A DNA stretch of 64,000 nucleotides from Rhodovibrionaceae bacterium (GTDB taxonomy: Bacteria > Pseudomonadota > Alphaproteobacteria > Kiloniellales > DSM-21159): the NCBI GenBank assembly GCA_028279885.1, contig JANQMX010000029.1, forward strand, positions 83,112 through 147,111. The letters are read 5' to 3'. The translations under genes were made by a program, and so were the position numbers. Below the pieces are notes generated by a model. It saw only the letters and a list, made by a program, of their open reading frames with translations. It made no database searches and was not told the DNA's origin. Positions 24,982-34,047 of this stretch are shown piece after piece (positions within the stretch are counted from its first letter, which is position 1; the number at the start of each line of letters is the position of its first letter).

Positions 24982-26370
24982 ATGACCGATCGTCCGAATT
25001 CGATCTCTGCCCGCGACGTGGCGGTCAACCTGCACCCCTATACCAATGCGCGGAAGCACGAGAAGAGCGGCGCGCTGGTGATCGACCACGGCAAGGGCGT
25101 CATGGTCTACGATGAAGGTGGGAAAGAATACCTCGAAGGCCTGGCGGGTCTCTGGTGCGTCGCCGTGGGTTGGGGCGAGGACCGCTTGGTGAAGGCGGCG
25201 ACCGAGCAGATGAAGCGCCTGCCCTACTATCACACCTTTGCGCACAAGGGCCACGAGCCCTCGGTGGCGCTGTCGGAGAAGCTCCTGAGCCTCGCGCCGG
25301 TGCCCATGAGTAAGGTGTTCTACACCAACTCCGGCTCGGAAGCGAACGACACGGTCGTCAAGCTGATCTGGTACTACAACAACGCCATCGGCAAACCGGA
25401 ACGCAAGAAGATCATCAGCCGTATCAAGGGCTATCATGGCATCACAATCGCGTCCGGCAGCCTGACCGGCCTGCCCTACAACCACCAGGATTTCGATCTG
25501 CCGATCAAGAACATCCTGCACACCGGCTGCCCGCACTACTACCGCTTCGCCGAGCAAGGTGAGAGCGAGGAAGCCTTCGCCACCCGGCGCGCCGAGGAGC
25601 TCGAACAGTTGATTTTGGCGGAGGGGCCCGAGACGGTCGCGGCCTTCATCGGAGAGCCGGTGATGGGCGCCGGCGGCGTCATCGTGCCGCCCGCAACCTA
25701 CTGGGAGAAAATCCAGAAGGTTTGCCGCAAGTATGACGTCATGGTCATCGCCGACGAAGTGATCACCGGCTTCGGCCGCACCGGGCGCCTGTTCGGCAGC
25801 CAGACCTACGACATCAAGCCGGACATCATGGTGATGTCCAAGCAGCTCACCTCGGCCTACCTGCCGCTCTCCGCCATCATGATCTCCGACAAGATCTACC
25901 AGGGCGTCGCCGACAACACGGCGAAGATCGGCACCTTCGGCCACGGCTTCACCGGCAGCGGCCACCCCGTCGCAGCGGCCGTGGCGCTGGAGAACATCAA
26001 GATCATCGAGGAGCGCGGCCTGGTCGAGCATGCTGCGCAGGTGTCTCCGCGCTTCATGGAACGACTGCGCGGCTTCGCCGATCACCCCTTGGTGGGCGAG
26101 ACGTGCGGCGTGGGCCTGGTCGGCGCTGTCGAGCTGGTCGCCAACAAGGAGACCAAGGCCCCCTTCGACCCGATCGGTGCTGTCGGCGGCGAGTGCTTTG
26201 CCCGCTGCGAGGAGCATGGCCTGATCATTCGCAACCTTGGCGACCGCATCGCGTTCTGCCCACCGCTGATCATCTCCGAGGCGGAGATCGACACGATGTT
26301 CGACCGCTTCGGCAAGGCGCTCGACGAAACCAACGCGTGGGTCAACGCCAAGGGCATGGCGGCGGAGTAA
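24982..26370 (+). CDS. Class III aminotransferase (putrescine/omega-amino acid type)
   Basis: A 462-aa PLP transaminase. The start at 24982 (MTDRPNSISARDVAVNLHPYT) has a GGAG site ~9 bases upstream; the open frame runs much further 5' but that part is shadow of the DUF455 gene. Motifs: FYTNSGSEANDTVVKL, RIKGYHGITIASGSLTG, the PLP Asp region VIADEVITGFGRTG, and Lys287 in MVMSKQLTSAYLPLS. The TFGHGFTGSGHPVAAA stretch is typical of omega-transaminases acting on putrescine or beta-alanine with pyruvate. It is followed by a polyamine-type ABC transporter in the same direction, supporting a terminal-amine substrate. Confidence 0.92.
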   Translation: MTDRPNSISARDVAVNLHPYTNARKHEKSGALVIDHGKGVMVYDEGGKEYLEGLAGLWCVAVGWGEDRLVKAATEQMKRLPYYHTFAHKGHEPSVALSEKLLSLAPVPMSKVFYTNSGSEANDTVVKLIWYYNNAIGKPERKKIISRIKGYHGITIASGSLTGLPYNHQDFDLPIKNILHTGCPHYYRFAEQGESEEAFATRRAEELEQLILAEGPETVAAFIGEPVMGAGGVIVPPATYWEKIQKVCRKYDVMVIADEVITGFGRTGRLFGSQTYDIKPDIMVMSKQLTSAYLPLSAIMISDKIYQGVADNTAKIGTFGHGFTGSGHPVAAAVALENIKIIEERGLVEHAAQVSPRFMERLRGFADHPLVGETCGVGLVGAVELVANKETKAPFDPIGAVGGECFARCEEHGLIIRNLGDRIAFCPPLIISEAEIDTMFDRFGKALDETNAWVNAKGMAAE

Positions 26371-26585
26371 GAAGCAGGCGCCATCCGGCAGACCGCCGCT
26401 TCGCCTCAAGCTCTGTAAGGCCTATGTCACAACCTGCTGCGGTGCAGTGCAGCATGGGGTTGCTTTCGTCTGCCCAAAGGGTCAAATTCTCCGAGTCGAG
26501 GTGCAACACACCCGCACGCTGAAAACAAAAAAGGCGGCGAAAAACAAAGTGCCGTCTGGGCTAAACAGGGAAGGCCGAAGATGGC

Positions 26586-27680
26586 ATGACGGGGCAGAAC
26601 GACCATCTCGTTCGTTTCCGTGAGGTTCAAAAAAGTTACGACGGGGAAACGCTCGTCGTTAAGAACCTCAATCTCGATATCGCGCGCGGCGAGTTTCTGA
26701 CGCTGCTGGGCCCCTCGGGCTCCGGCAAGACCACCTGTCTGATGATGCTGGCCGGATTCGAGTCGGCCACCCACGGCACCATCTATCTCGGCGATCATCC
26801 GATCAACAACGTGCCGCCGCACAAGCGCGGCATCGGCATGGTGTTCCAGAACTACGCGCTCTTTCCGCACATGACAGTGGGCGAGAATCTCTCCTTCCCG
26901 CTGGAAGTGCGGAACATCAGCAAGGCGGACGTTCAGAAGAAGGTCGAGCGGGCGCTGGAGATGGTGCAGCTCAGCGGTTATCAGCACCGGCGCCCCAGCC
27001 AGCTCTCAGGCGGGCAACAGCAGCGTGTCGCGCTGGCCCGCGCCCTGGTGTTCGAACCGACTTTGGTGCTGATGGACGAGCCGCTTGGTGCGCTCGACAA
27101 GCAGCTGCGCGAGCACATGCAGTACGAGATCAAGCACATCCACGAGAACCTGGGCGTGACCGTGGTCTATGTGACCCACGACCAGAGTGAGGCGCTGACC
27201 ATGTCGAACCGCATCGCGGTGTTCAACGACGGGGTCATCCAGCAGCTCGATGCGCCCTCCGACCTTTATGAAAAGCCCGAGAACGCCTTCGTCGCCCAGT
27301 TCATTGGCGAGAACAATCGCCTGAAAGGTCATGTCCGCGACATGAACGGTTCGAGCTGCCGGGTCGAGCTCGACAACGGCCAAGGCGAGGTGCGGGCCCT
27401 GGCGGTCAACGTGACAGGCAGCGGCTCGCCGACAACGCTTTCGCTCCGCCCTGAGCGGGTGGCCATCGACCCGGTGCCGGGCAGCCTGCCCAACCATTTC
27501 GAGGCTCAGGTGGAGGAGCTTATCTACCTGGGCGACCACATCCGCACGCGGGTCAATGTGTGCGGAACAGATCAGTTCATCGTGAAGGTCCCGAACGCCC
27601 ACGGGCATGCCAGCCTGAAGGAAGGCTCAACCGTAACCGTGGGTTGGGAGATCGATGACTGCAGGGCGTTGGATGCATGA
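26586..27680 (+). CDS. potA: Spermidine/putrescine-type ABC transporter ATP-binding protein
   Basis: A 364-aa ABC ATPase. Walker A is GPSGSGKTT (42-50), the Q-loop lies in [15 protein letters not shown], the signature is [15 protein letters not shown], Walker B is [12 protein letters not shown] and the switch histidine is in [12 protein letters not shown]-terminal TOBE-type domain follows ([23 protein letters not shown]), as in PotA and FbpC. The ATG at 26586 follows a GGAAGG site. The 215 bases before it hold no gene and may carry a promoter. Confidence 0.95.
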   Translation: MTGQNDHLVRFREVQKSYDGETLVVKNLNLDIARGEFLTLLGPSGSGKTTCLMMLAGFESATHGTIYLGDHPINNVPPHKRGIGMVFQNYALFPHMTVGENLSFPLEVRNISKADVQKKVERALEMVQLSGYQHRRPSQLSGGQQQRVALARALVFEPTLVLMDEPLGALDKQLREHMQYEIKHIHENLGVTVVYVTHDQSEALTMSNRIAVFNDGVIQQLDAPSDLYEKPENAFVAQFIGENNRLKGHVRDMNGSSCRVELDNGQGEVRALAVNVTGSGSPTTLSLRPERVAIDPVPGSLPNHFEAQVEELIYLGDHIRTRVNVCGTDQFIVKVPNAHGHASLKEGSTVTVGWEIDDCRALDA

Positions 27681-27766
27681 CGCGTCGGCGCCTCGCGGCT
27701 CGAACGGCCGCATAAGTGCAAAGTCGCCGGCAGCGACCGGCAGTAAACAGGGAGTATGACCAAGCT

Positions 27767-28852
27767 ATGAAACGATTTCTGATCGCGAGCGTGTCGGCCG
27801 CCGCCCTTGGCCTTTGGGCCGGGGCTGCAACGGCCGCCGACCAGTTGACCGTCGTCTCCTGGGGCGGCGCCTACACCATGAGCCAGGTGAAGGCCTATCA
27901 CGAGCCCTACGAAGCCAAGAAGGGCATCGATATCCTCTCAGAGAACTACAACGGCGGTCTGGCCGAGATTAAGGCCCAGGTGGAAGCCGGCAACGTGACC
28001 TGGGATCTGGTCGATATGGAGCTGGCTGACATCGTGCGCGGCTGCGACGAGGGACTGCTCGAAGAGCTCGACCTCTCCGTGCTGCCGCCGGCGCCGGACG
28101 GTACACCGGCCAAGGAAGATTTCATTGCCGGCACGCTGCACGACTGCGGCGTGGCGACCATTCTCTGGTCGACGGTCTATGCCTATGACTCGAGCAAAAT
28201 CACCGGCGAGCAACCGCAGACCATCGCCGACTTCTTCGACACCGAGAAGTTCCCGGGCAAGCGCGGCATGCGCAAGACGCCGAAGGTGAACCTGGAATTC
28301 GCCCTGATGGCCGACGGCGTGCCGGCCGAGGAGGTCTATGAGGTGCTATCGACGCCGGAAGGCGTGGACCGGGCCTTCGCCAAGCTCGACACCATCAAGG
28401 ACGATGTCGTCTGGTGGGAAGCCGGCGCCCAGCCGCCGCAGCTTCTGGCGGACGGTGAGGTCGCCCTGACCACGGCCTACAACGGACGCATCTTCAATGC
28501 TGCGGCGTCCGAAGGGAAGCCTTTCGAGATCGTTTGGGATGGCCAGGTGTGGGACCTCGACCTTTGGGGTATTCCGAAAGGCTCGCCCAACAAGGACGCG
28601 GCGATGGAGTTCATCAAGTTCTCCACCGACACCCAGCGCTTGGCGGACCAGGCCAGCTTTATCTCCTATGGCCCGGCGCGTCAGTCCTCGGTTCCCTTGA
28701 TCGGCAAGCACTTCGAAGCCGGCGTTCCCATGGGGCCGCATATGCCGACGGCGCCTGACAACTTCAAAAACGCCGTCCAGAACGACTTCGAGTTCTGGGC
28801 CGACTATCAGGACGAGCTGAACGAGCGTTTCAACGCCTGGCTCGCTAACTGA
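27767..28852 (+). CDS. potD: Polyamine-type ABC transporter substrate-binding protein
   Basis: A 361-aa periplasmic binding protein. The start at 27767 gives a clear signal peptide (MKRFLIASVSAAALGLWAGA, cleavage near ATAA-DQLTV). The mature protein opens with TVVSWGGAYTMSQVKAYHEP and has ILSENYNGGLAEIKAQVEAG, WDLVDMELADIVRGCDEG and LEFALMADGVP, the pattern of PotD/PotF-like proteins. Ligand could be putrescine, spermidine or a related cationic amine. A hairpin directly after the gene would favour its excess over the membrane subunits. Confidence 0.93.
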   Translation: MKRFLIASVSAAALGLWAGAATAADQLTVVSWGGAYTMSQVKAYHEPYEAKKGIDILSENYNGGLAEIKAQVEAGNVTWDLVDMELADIVRGCDEGLLEELDLSVLPPAPDGTPAKEDFIAGTLHDCGVATILWSTVYAYDSSKITGEQPQTIADFFDTEKFPGKRGMRKTPKVNLEFALMADGVPAEEVYEVLSTPEGVDRAFAKLDTIKDDVVWWEAGAQPPQLLADGEVALTTAYNGRIFNAAASEGKPFEIVWDGQVWDLDLWGIPKGSPNKDAAMEFIKFSTDTQRLADQASFISYGPARQSSVPLIGKHFEAGVPMGPHMPTAPDNFKNAVQNDFEFWADYQDELNERFNAWLAN

Positions 28853-28865
28853 GTGGATGAGTACG

Positions 28866-28891
28866 AGAGGGCGGCCCTTGCGCCGCCCTCT
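28866..28891 (+). terminator. Terminator/attenuator after potD
   Basis: AGAGGGCGGC (28866-28875) pairs perfectly with GCCGCCCTCT (28882-28891) around a 6-base loop, followed by TGCCTTTTC. It begins 14 bases after the potD stop and ~110 bases before potB. Partial termination here would give more binding protein than permease. Confidence 0.75.
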
Positions 28892-28974
28892 TGCCTTTTC
28901 TCGGCTGAATGCCGTTCGCCTAAGAGCCAATGGGCATTCAGGTCGGTCACGCAGATAAGGGCTGACGTGCGCAT

Positions 28975-30255
28975 ATGACCGATGCAGCAATAACTGGTGT
29001 GGTGCCGCCGGCGAACGAACCGCTGACCACTGCCGACGGCCGCCCGCTGAAGTCCGCGCTGGCGCGCGCGGAGCGCATGCGGCGGGTCAAGGCCATGCTG
29101 CTCGTCCTGCCGTTGCTGCTCTTCATTGGCGTCAGCTTTCTCTTTCCCATCGCCTTGATGCTGTTCCGCTCGGTCGACAACCCGCTTGTCGCCGACCACA
29201 TGCCGCGCACCGTTGCCGCCCTGGAAGCCTGGGACGACCGCAGCGAGCTGCCGGATGAGGCGGTCTATGCCGCCCTGGTGGCCGACCTCGCCGAAGCGCG
29301 TGAGGACCGCACCATCGGCCGACTCGCGACCCGCCTGAACTACGAAACGGGTGGTCTGCGCAGCACCATCACACGCACCGGCCGGCGCGCCGCACGTTTG
29401 GAACCGCCCTTCAAGGAAGCCCTGATCGACCTCAACGAGGACTGGGCCAATCCAGAGACCTTTGCGACCATCAAGCGGCTGGGGAATCGCCTCACCGACG
29501 TACAGTATCTCGCGGCCGTCGACCGGCGTTATGACGTGAACGACAACATCGTCGCCCAGCCCGAGGTGCGACAGATCTATGTCAGCAACTTCATCCAGAC
29601 CCTCTGGATGTCGATCATCGTCACCGTCGCCTGTTTGGTCTTGGGCTATCCCGTCGCCTACCTGCTGTCGATCCTGCCGCTACGCTATTCAAATGTCCTG
29701 ATGATCTTGGTGCTGCTGCCGTTCTGGACGTCGCTGCTGGTGCGCACGACCTCCTGGATCGTGCTGCTGCAGACCGAAGGCATCATCAACGACGTTCTCG
29801 TCTGGATTGGCATCCTGTCCGACGACGGGCGCATCCAGCTCATCTTCAACGCCGAGGGCACGGTGATCGCGATGACGCAGATCCTGCTGCCCTTCATGAT
29901 TCTACCGCTCTACAGCGTGATGAAGACGATCCCACCGAGCTACACGCGGGCCGCCATGTCGCTCGGCGCCAACCGCTATTACGCCTTCTGGCGCGTCTAT
30001 GCGCCCAATACCCTGCCGGGTGTCGGGGCCGGCTGCCTGCTCGTCTTCATTCTGGCCATCGGCTATTACATCACCCCGGCCCTGGTTGGCGGGCAGGACG
30101 GCATGATGATCTCCAACTTCATCGCCTATCACATGCAGCGGTCCCTCAACTGGGGCCTCGCCGCGGCGCTTGGCACCATCCTGCTGCTCGGCGTGCTGAT
30201 CCTCTATTGGGTCTACAACAAGCTGGTCGGCATCGAACGGCTGAAGCTGGGATAG
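28975..30255 (+). CDS. potB: Polyamine-type ABC transporter permease (PotB) with large periplasmic insertion
   Basis: A 426-aa inner-membrane permease. A first membrane helix (about residues 40-62, MLLVLPLLLFIGVSFLFPIA) is followed by ~140 residues of soluble sequence (LEAWDDRSELPDEAVYAALV ... LTDVQYLAAVDRRYDVND) before the core of five helices. The EAA-type loop is SYTRAAMSLGANRYYAFWRV, which contacts PotA. Ordinary PotB proteins are ~280-300 aa, so the extra length lies in the first periplasmic loop. This longer form is known in alphaproteobacterial ABC permeases; its role is unclear. Confidence 0.92.
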   Translation: MTDAAITGVVPPANEPLTTADGRPLKSALARAERMRRVKAMLLVLPLLLFIGVSFLFPIALMLFRSVDNPLVADHMPRTVAALEAWDDRSELPDEAVYAALVADLAEAREDRTIGRLATRLNYETGGLRSTITRTGRRAARLEPPFKEALIDLNEDWANPETFATIKRLGNRLTDVQYLAAVDRRYDVNDNIVAQPEVRQIYVSNFIQTLWMSIIVTVACLVLGYPVAYLLSILPLRYSNVLMILVLLPFWTSLLVRTTSWIVLLQTEGIINDVLVWIGILSDDGRIQLIFNAEGTVIAMTQILLPFMILPLYSVMKTIPPSYTRAAMSLGANRYYAFWRVYAPNTLPGVGAGCLLVFILAIGYYITPALVGGQDGMMISNFIAYHMQRSLNWGLAAALGTILLLGVLILYWVYNKLVGIERLKLG

Positions 30256-30263
30256 GTGAAGCC

Positions 30264-31118
30264 ATGTTGAAACTCCCCAGCTACGCAAGCCCGCTCGAAC
30301 GCGTTTGGCACTACGCCTTCATCGCAATCTGCGCCGGCGTGTTCCTCTTCCTGATCGCGCCCCTGATCGTCATCATCCCGCTGTCGTTCAATTCGCTCCC
30401 CTACTTCACCTTCACCGAGGAAATGCTGTCCCTGGAGAAGGAAGCTTTTTCGCTCCGCTGGTACGAGGATTTCTGGAGCCGCGACGTCTGGCGCCAGTCC
30501 ATCCTAAACTCGCTGTTTATCGCCGTCTGCTCGACGGTCCTGGCGACGGCGCTGGGCACCATTGCCGCCCTCGGCCTGTCGCGCCCGCATATGCCGTTCC
30601 GCGCTTTCATCATGGGCCTCTTGATCTCGCCCATGATCGTGCCGCTGATCATCACCGCAGCCGGCATCTTCTTCTTCTATGCCCAGATCGGCCTGACCGG
30701 CACCTATCTCGGCATCATCTTGGCGCACACCGCGCTCGGCACGCCCTTCGTCGTCATCACCGTGACCGCCACCCTGATCGGCTTCGACCATTCGATGACG
30801 CGGGCCGCCGCCATGTGCGGCGCCGACCCGACCCGCGTCTTCTTCAAGGTCATCATGCCGCTTATCCTGCCCGGCGTGATCTCAGGCGCGCTCTTCGCCT
30901 TCGTCACCTCTTTCGACGAGGTGGTGGTGGTGCTGTTTGTCGCCAGCGTCGAGCAGCAGACCATTCCGAGGCAAATGTGGGCCGGCATCCGCGAGCAAAT
31001 CAGCCCGACGATCCTGGCTGTCGCCACCTTGCTGATCGTCTTCTCCGTCGCGCTCCTAACCACCATCGAGCTGCTGCGGCGGCGCAGCGAGCGCCTGCGC
31101 GGCGTCACGCCTGCTTGA
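30264..31118 (+). CDS. potC: Polyamine-type ABC transporter permease (PotC)
   Basis: A 284-aa inner-membrane permease with six predicted helices, starting with ATG 8 bases after potB; the in-frame TTG at 30207 lies inside potB and is rejected. Typical stretches: VFLFLIAPLIVIIPLSFNS, FTFTEEMLSLEKEAFSLRWY, FIMGLLISPMIVPLIITAAG and the EAA-type loop TRAAAMCGADPTRVFFKVIM. It pairs with PotB to form the channel. Confidence 0.94.
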   Translation: MLKLPSYASPLERVWHYAFIAICAGVFLFLIAPLIVIIPLSFNSLPYFTFTEEMLSLEKEAFSLRWYEDFWSRDVWRQSILNSLFIAVCSTVLATALGTIAALGLSRPHMPFRAFIMGLLISPMIVPLIITAAGIFFFYAQIGLTGTYLGIILAHTALGTPFVVITVTATLIGFDHSMTRAAAMCGADPTRVFFKVIMPLILPGVISGALFAFVTSFDEVVVVLFVASVEQQTIPRQMWAGIREQISPTILAVATLLIVFSVALLTTIELLRRRSERLRGVTPA

Positions 31119-31152
31119 TATCACGCTGAACGAGAAGCCGAAGGAACGTGCC

Positions 31153-32031
31153 ATGCCAGACAGCGCCGCAAAGCCCACCGATAACTGGGGCGTTAAAAAC
31201 GAGTACGGCAAGCTGACCGAGGTGCTGCTCTGCGCGCCGGACCACTTCGAATGGCTGCCGACCAGCTCGATCTCCAAGGCCACCTTGCGCAAAGGCTATC
31301 GCTTCGACCTGCAGATCGCCCAGAAGCAGCACCGCGAGATGGTGCAGGCCTACGAGGATGCCGGGGTCTCGGTTCACTACCTCGAGACCGACCCGGCCCT
31401 GCCCTATCAGGTCTACGCCCGCGACTCGAGCGTCATGACGCCCTGGGGCGCCATGGTCACCCAGATGCATCAGTGGTGGCGGCGCGGCGAATACGCGCCG
31501 GTCATCGAGTTCTACCAAAGCCATGACATTCCGATCTGGAAGATGGTCACGGCGGCCGCCTTCGAAGGCGGCGACTTCGACGTCATCGAGGACGGCGCCG
31601 TGCTGCTCGGCTACTGCGGCGAGCGCAGCCAGGAGCCGGCGGCGCTGCAGATCAAGGGCTGGATGGAAAGCGAGGGCTGGGAGGTCAAGCTGGCGCCCAT
31701 CGCCGAGCACTACGTCCATATCGACCTGATGGTCTGCATGCTGGCCGACAAGCTGGCTGCCGTCTGCCTGGACACCACTGAGGACGACGTCATTCAGTGG
31801 CTGAAGTCCAAGCGCATCGAGATCGTGCCGGTGAACTATCGCGATACCATGAACCTCGGCTGCAACGTGGTCGCCCTGGGCAACGACCGGGTGCTTTCAA
31901 CGGCGGAAAGCAAGGACCTGAACGAAAAGCTGCGCGCCAATGGATTCGAGGTCTATGACCCCGACGTCTCCATGTTCACCCTCGGCGGCGGCGGCGTTCA
32001 CTGCATGTGCCAGCCGCTGCATCGCGAATAG
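31153..32031 (+). CDS. Arginine deiminase-fold amidinohydrolase/amidinotransferase (DDAH-like)
   Basis: A 292-aa enzyme of the guanidino-group-modifying (penteine) superfamily. Visible elements are YARDSSVMTPWG with Asp91, FEGGD at residues 137-141, a central histidine in AEHYVHIDLM, and the C-terminal catalytic cysteine in GGGGVHCMCQPL (Cys284). Members hydrolyse arginine, dimethylarginine or other guanidines, or transfer the amidino group. The gene follows potC by 34 bases with an AAGGA site and is probably the last gene of the transporter operon. A guanidino substrate for the transporter is therefore plausible; agmatine deiminase proper is a different branch with longer proteins. Confidence 0.85.
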   Translation: MPDSAAKPTDNWGVKNEYGKLTEVLLCAPDHFEWLPTSSISKATLRKGYRFDLQIAQKQHREMVQAYEDAGVSVHYLETDPALPYQVYARDSSVMTPWGAMVTQMHQWWRRGEYAPVIEFYQSHDIPIWKMVTAAAFEGGDFDVIEDGAVLLGYCGERSQEPAALQIKGWMESEGWEVKLAPIAEHYVHIDLMVCMLADKLAAVCLDTTEDDVIQWLKSKRIEIVPVNYRDTMNLGCNVVALGNDRVLSTAESKDLNEKLRANGFEVYDPDVSMFTLGGGGVHCMCQPLHRE

Positions 32032-32086
32032 CGCTTTTCCAGCGTCTGCGGCGGCCCCAAAGCGTGAAATCTCGACAACATTAATC

Positions 32087-32105
32087 GATAATAATTCTCA
32101 TTCGC
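32087..32105 (+). promoter_or_regulatory. Fur-like box upstream of the PadR/MarR-type regulator
   Basis: GATAATAATTCTCATTCGC matches the classical 19-base Fur consensus at 14 of 19 positions and lies in an A+T-rich patch, ~105 bases before the TTG start at 32211. Candidate binders in an alphaproteobacterium are Fur/Mur or another metal regulator. This is a consensus match by eye only. Confidence 0.35.
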
Positions 32106-32210
32106 ATTAAATTGCTTGCCGTCGCACCTTATCTTGCGCTAACACTTTCCTATATCCTCCGGTAGTATGCTTATCAGGGCTCACGGCCACATCCCTCGAA
32201 AGGGCGCCTC

Positions 32211-32747
32211 TTGTACCGTGACAATTCCCTCGTTCCCAGCGAAGCCATTCGCCTCCTGGCCCTCGGCCTTCTGGCGACGGAACCGCGCAGCTATGCGGAT
32301 CTTGCCAGCCAAGTTCGGCACTTCACCGGGCGGCTGGTCGGCCCCTCGCTAGAGCTGGTGGGGCAGCCGCTTGAGCTTCTCAAGGTCGAGGGTCTCGCCG
32401 AAAACGCCGGTGATGACGAGAGCGACCACGCGCTACTGCACATCACAGACAGCGGGCGGGAAGAGTTCGAGCGCCTGATGACCGCAAGCCTGCGGCCGCA
32501 GATCAATGACATCAACAAGCTGATCATCGCCATCAAGGTGCGTTTCCTGCACCTTCTCGAAGGACCCGAGCAGCGCATCCAGGCCGAGGTGCTGCAGGAG
32601 ATCTTTGAGCGTGAGCTTGCGCGACTGCTTGACCTGCGGAGTTGCGAGACCGGTGAGCGCTGCCTCTGGACCGAATGGCTGGAGCTTGAGATGGCGCTGA
32701 CCAAGCGCCGGCTGGATTGGGCGCGCAGCCTGACCGAAGCGGACTGA
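32211..32747 (+). CDS. PadR/MarR-like winged-helix transcriptional regulator
   Basis: A 178-aa protein. The start is TTG at 32211 with AAAGGG 6 bases upstream; no in-frame ATG occurs between the previous stop and the conserved region. Residues ~10-85 form a winged helix (SEAIRLLALGLLATEPRSYA, LVGQPLELLKVEGLAEN, LHITDSGREEFERLM). The C-terminal half is helical and acidic, as in PadR-type dimerisation domains, and ends in LTKRRLDWARSL. Its target is unknown; the Fur-like site upstream suggests metal-linked expression. Confidence 0.75.
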   Translation: MYRDNSLVPSEAIRLLALGLLATEPRSYADLASQVRHFTGRLVGPSLELVGQPLELLKVEGLAENAGDDESDHALLHITDSGREEFERLMTASLRPQINDINKLIIAIKVRFLHLLEGPEQRIQAEVLQEIFERELARLLDLRSCETGERCLWTEWLELEMALTKRRLDWARSLTEAD

Positions 32748-32760
32748 CGCTTCCGCCTTC

Positions 32761-33564
32761 CTAGAAAAGATGCTGGCCGCCGGTGACGAAAACCTCGGTG
32801 CCGGTGACATAGCTGAAGTCGCTTGAACAGAGCTGAAACACCGCACCGGCGACCTCTGCGGGTGTGCCCATGCGCTGCATGGGGATGCGGGGTATCAGCG
32901 CCTCGTACTCCGGTCCGATCATCGCGGTTTCGATCTCACCGGGCGCGAGGGCGTTGACGCGCACGCCGATGGGCGCGAACTCCACCGCCATTTCCCGGGT
33001 CAGAGCGGATAGAGCCGCCTTGGAAGTCGAATAGGCCGAGCCCGCAAAAGGATGAATGGCGTGGCCGGCGATCGAGGTGATGTTGACGATCGCCCCCCTG
33101 CCCTTCCGCAACGGCGCGGCAAAGCCGCGCGCCAATGCCAAGGGCGCAAAGAAGTTGAGCTCGAAAACCTCGCGCCAACCGGCGATGTCGCCGTTGAGGC
33201 AGCCCAACCGTTCCTTGTAGTCCGTCTTCGGCGAAACCGCGGCGTTGTTCACCAAGGCATGGATGGGCCCGCCATCCAGGAAGGCCTTCACTTCTTTCAC
33301 GAAGGCCTGAAGCGACTGCGGATCGGCCAGGTCGGCGGTAACGTGATGGCTCCAGTTCGGGTCCCGGCGACAGTCGTCGGGCACATCTTCCCGGGAGCAG
33401 GTGACAATGCGCCAACCTTCTTTCGAGAAGCGGGCCACCGTCGCATGACCGATGCCACGGCTGGCGCCACTCAGTATCAGCGTCTTGACCGCGGCATCCT
33501 TCTCAATGGTCTTGGCTGCACCAGCCGCCGCCGAGCTAAGCCTTTGGTCACCGCTGAAGTTCAC
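32761..33564 (-). CDS. Short-chain dehydrogenase/reductase
   Basis: A 267-aa NAD(P)-dependent Rossmann oxidoreductase. The cofactor motif is SGASRGIG, the NNA motif is LVNNAAV, the catalytic serine is in NITSIAGHA and the catalytic Tyr/Lys are in YSTSKAAL. It starts with GTG at 33564 after a GGGAGGT site, giving a 27-residue leader before the nucleotide-binding strand. The C-terminal TGTEVFVTGGQHL is typical of classical SDRs. The substrate is unknown. Confidence 0.9.
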   Translation of the reverse strand: MNFSGDQRLSSAAAGAAKTIEKDAAVKTLILSGASRGIGHATVARFSKEGWRIVTCSREDVPDDCRRDPNWSHHVTADLADPQSLQAFVKEVKAFLDGGPIHALVNNAAVSPKTDYKERLGCLNGDIAGWREVFELNFFAPLALARGFAAPLRKGRGAIVNITSIAGHAIHPFAGSAYSTSKAALSALTREMAVEFAPIGVRVNALAPGEIETAMIGPEYEALIPRIPMQRMGTPAEVAGAVFQLCSSDFSYVTGTEVFVTGGQHLF

Positions 33565-33580
33565 GACTACCTCCCTGGAG

Positions 33581-33958
33581 TCAAAGCGCCGCGGGTTTTA
33601 CCGATGCGACCTTGAAGGTGCGCATCTCACCATCTTGCTCCCGAATGGAGACGTACTCGCCGACGGCAAACTTGTGGGTGTCGAAGCGAAAGCCCGGCTC
33701 GTCTTCGTCCGGATCCCCTTCAACGTCATAGTGGAAAACCCAGGAATGGGCGTTGCGATGGACCAGATGACCGATCTCGTCGTCCTCGCCCTCCCAAAAG
33801 CGCCGAACACGGCAGTCGGCCTTGTGGGCACGCCATTGCGCGGCATCGATGTGCCCATTCTCGTCCAGCGGCGCGACGAACTCGTAGCCGTGGCTCGCGC
33901 TTCCCTGCGGATAATCGTGATCGCGGGCCAATTCCAGACGAACGCTCTTCATACTCAT
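33581..33958 (-). CDS. Conserved hypothetical protein, 125 aa
   Basis: A small acidic soluble protein with no signal peptide. Notable stretches are the N-terminal MKSVRLELARDHDYPQGSAS, the tryptophan-rich middle (DAAQWRAHKADCRVRRFWEG, AHSWVFHYDV) and a beta-rich end (GEYVSIREQDGEMRTFKVAS). It is preceded by a GAGAGGA site and followed by the SDR gene after 16 bases on the same strand, so the two may be cotranscribed. I recognise it as conserved among alphaproteobacteria but know no function. Confidence 0.75.
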   Translation of the reverse strand: MSMKSVRLELARDHDYPQGSASHGYEFVAPLDENGHIDAAQWRAHKADCRVRRFWEGEDDEIGHLVHRNAHSWVFHYDVEGDPDEDEPGFRFDTHKFAVGEYVSIREQDGEMRTFKVASVKPAAL

Positions 33959-34047
33959 GTTACTTAGGTCCTCTCAATCACACAGACAGTGTCTGCCTAT
34001 TCTATCGCAACCCGCGCTTTGCACCACTTGAGCTGCCTCAAGCGGCC

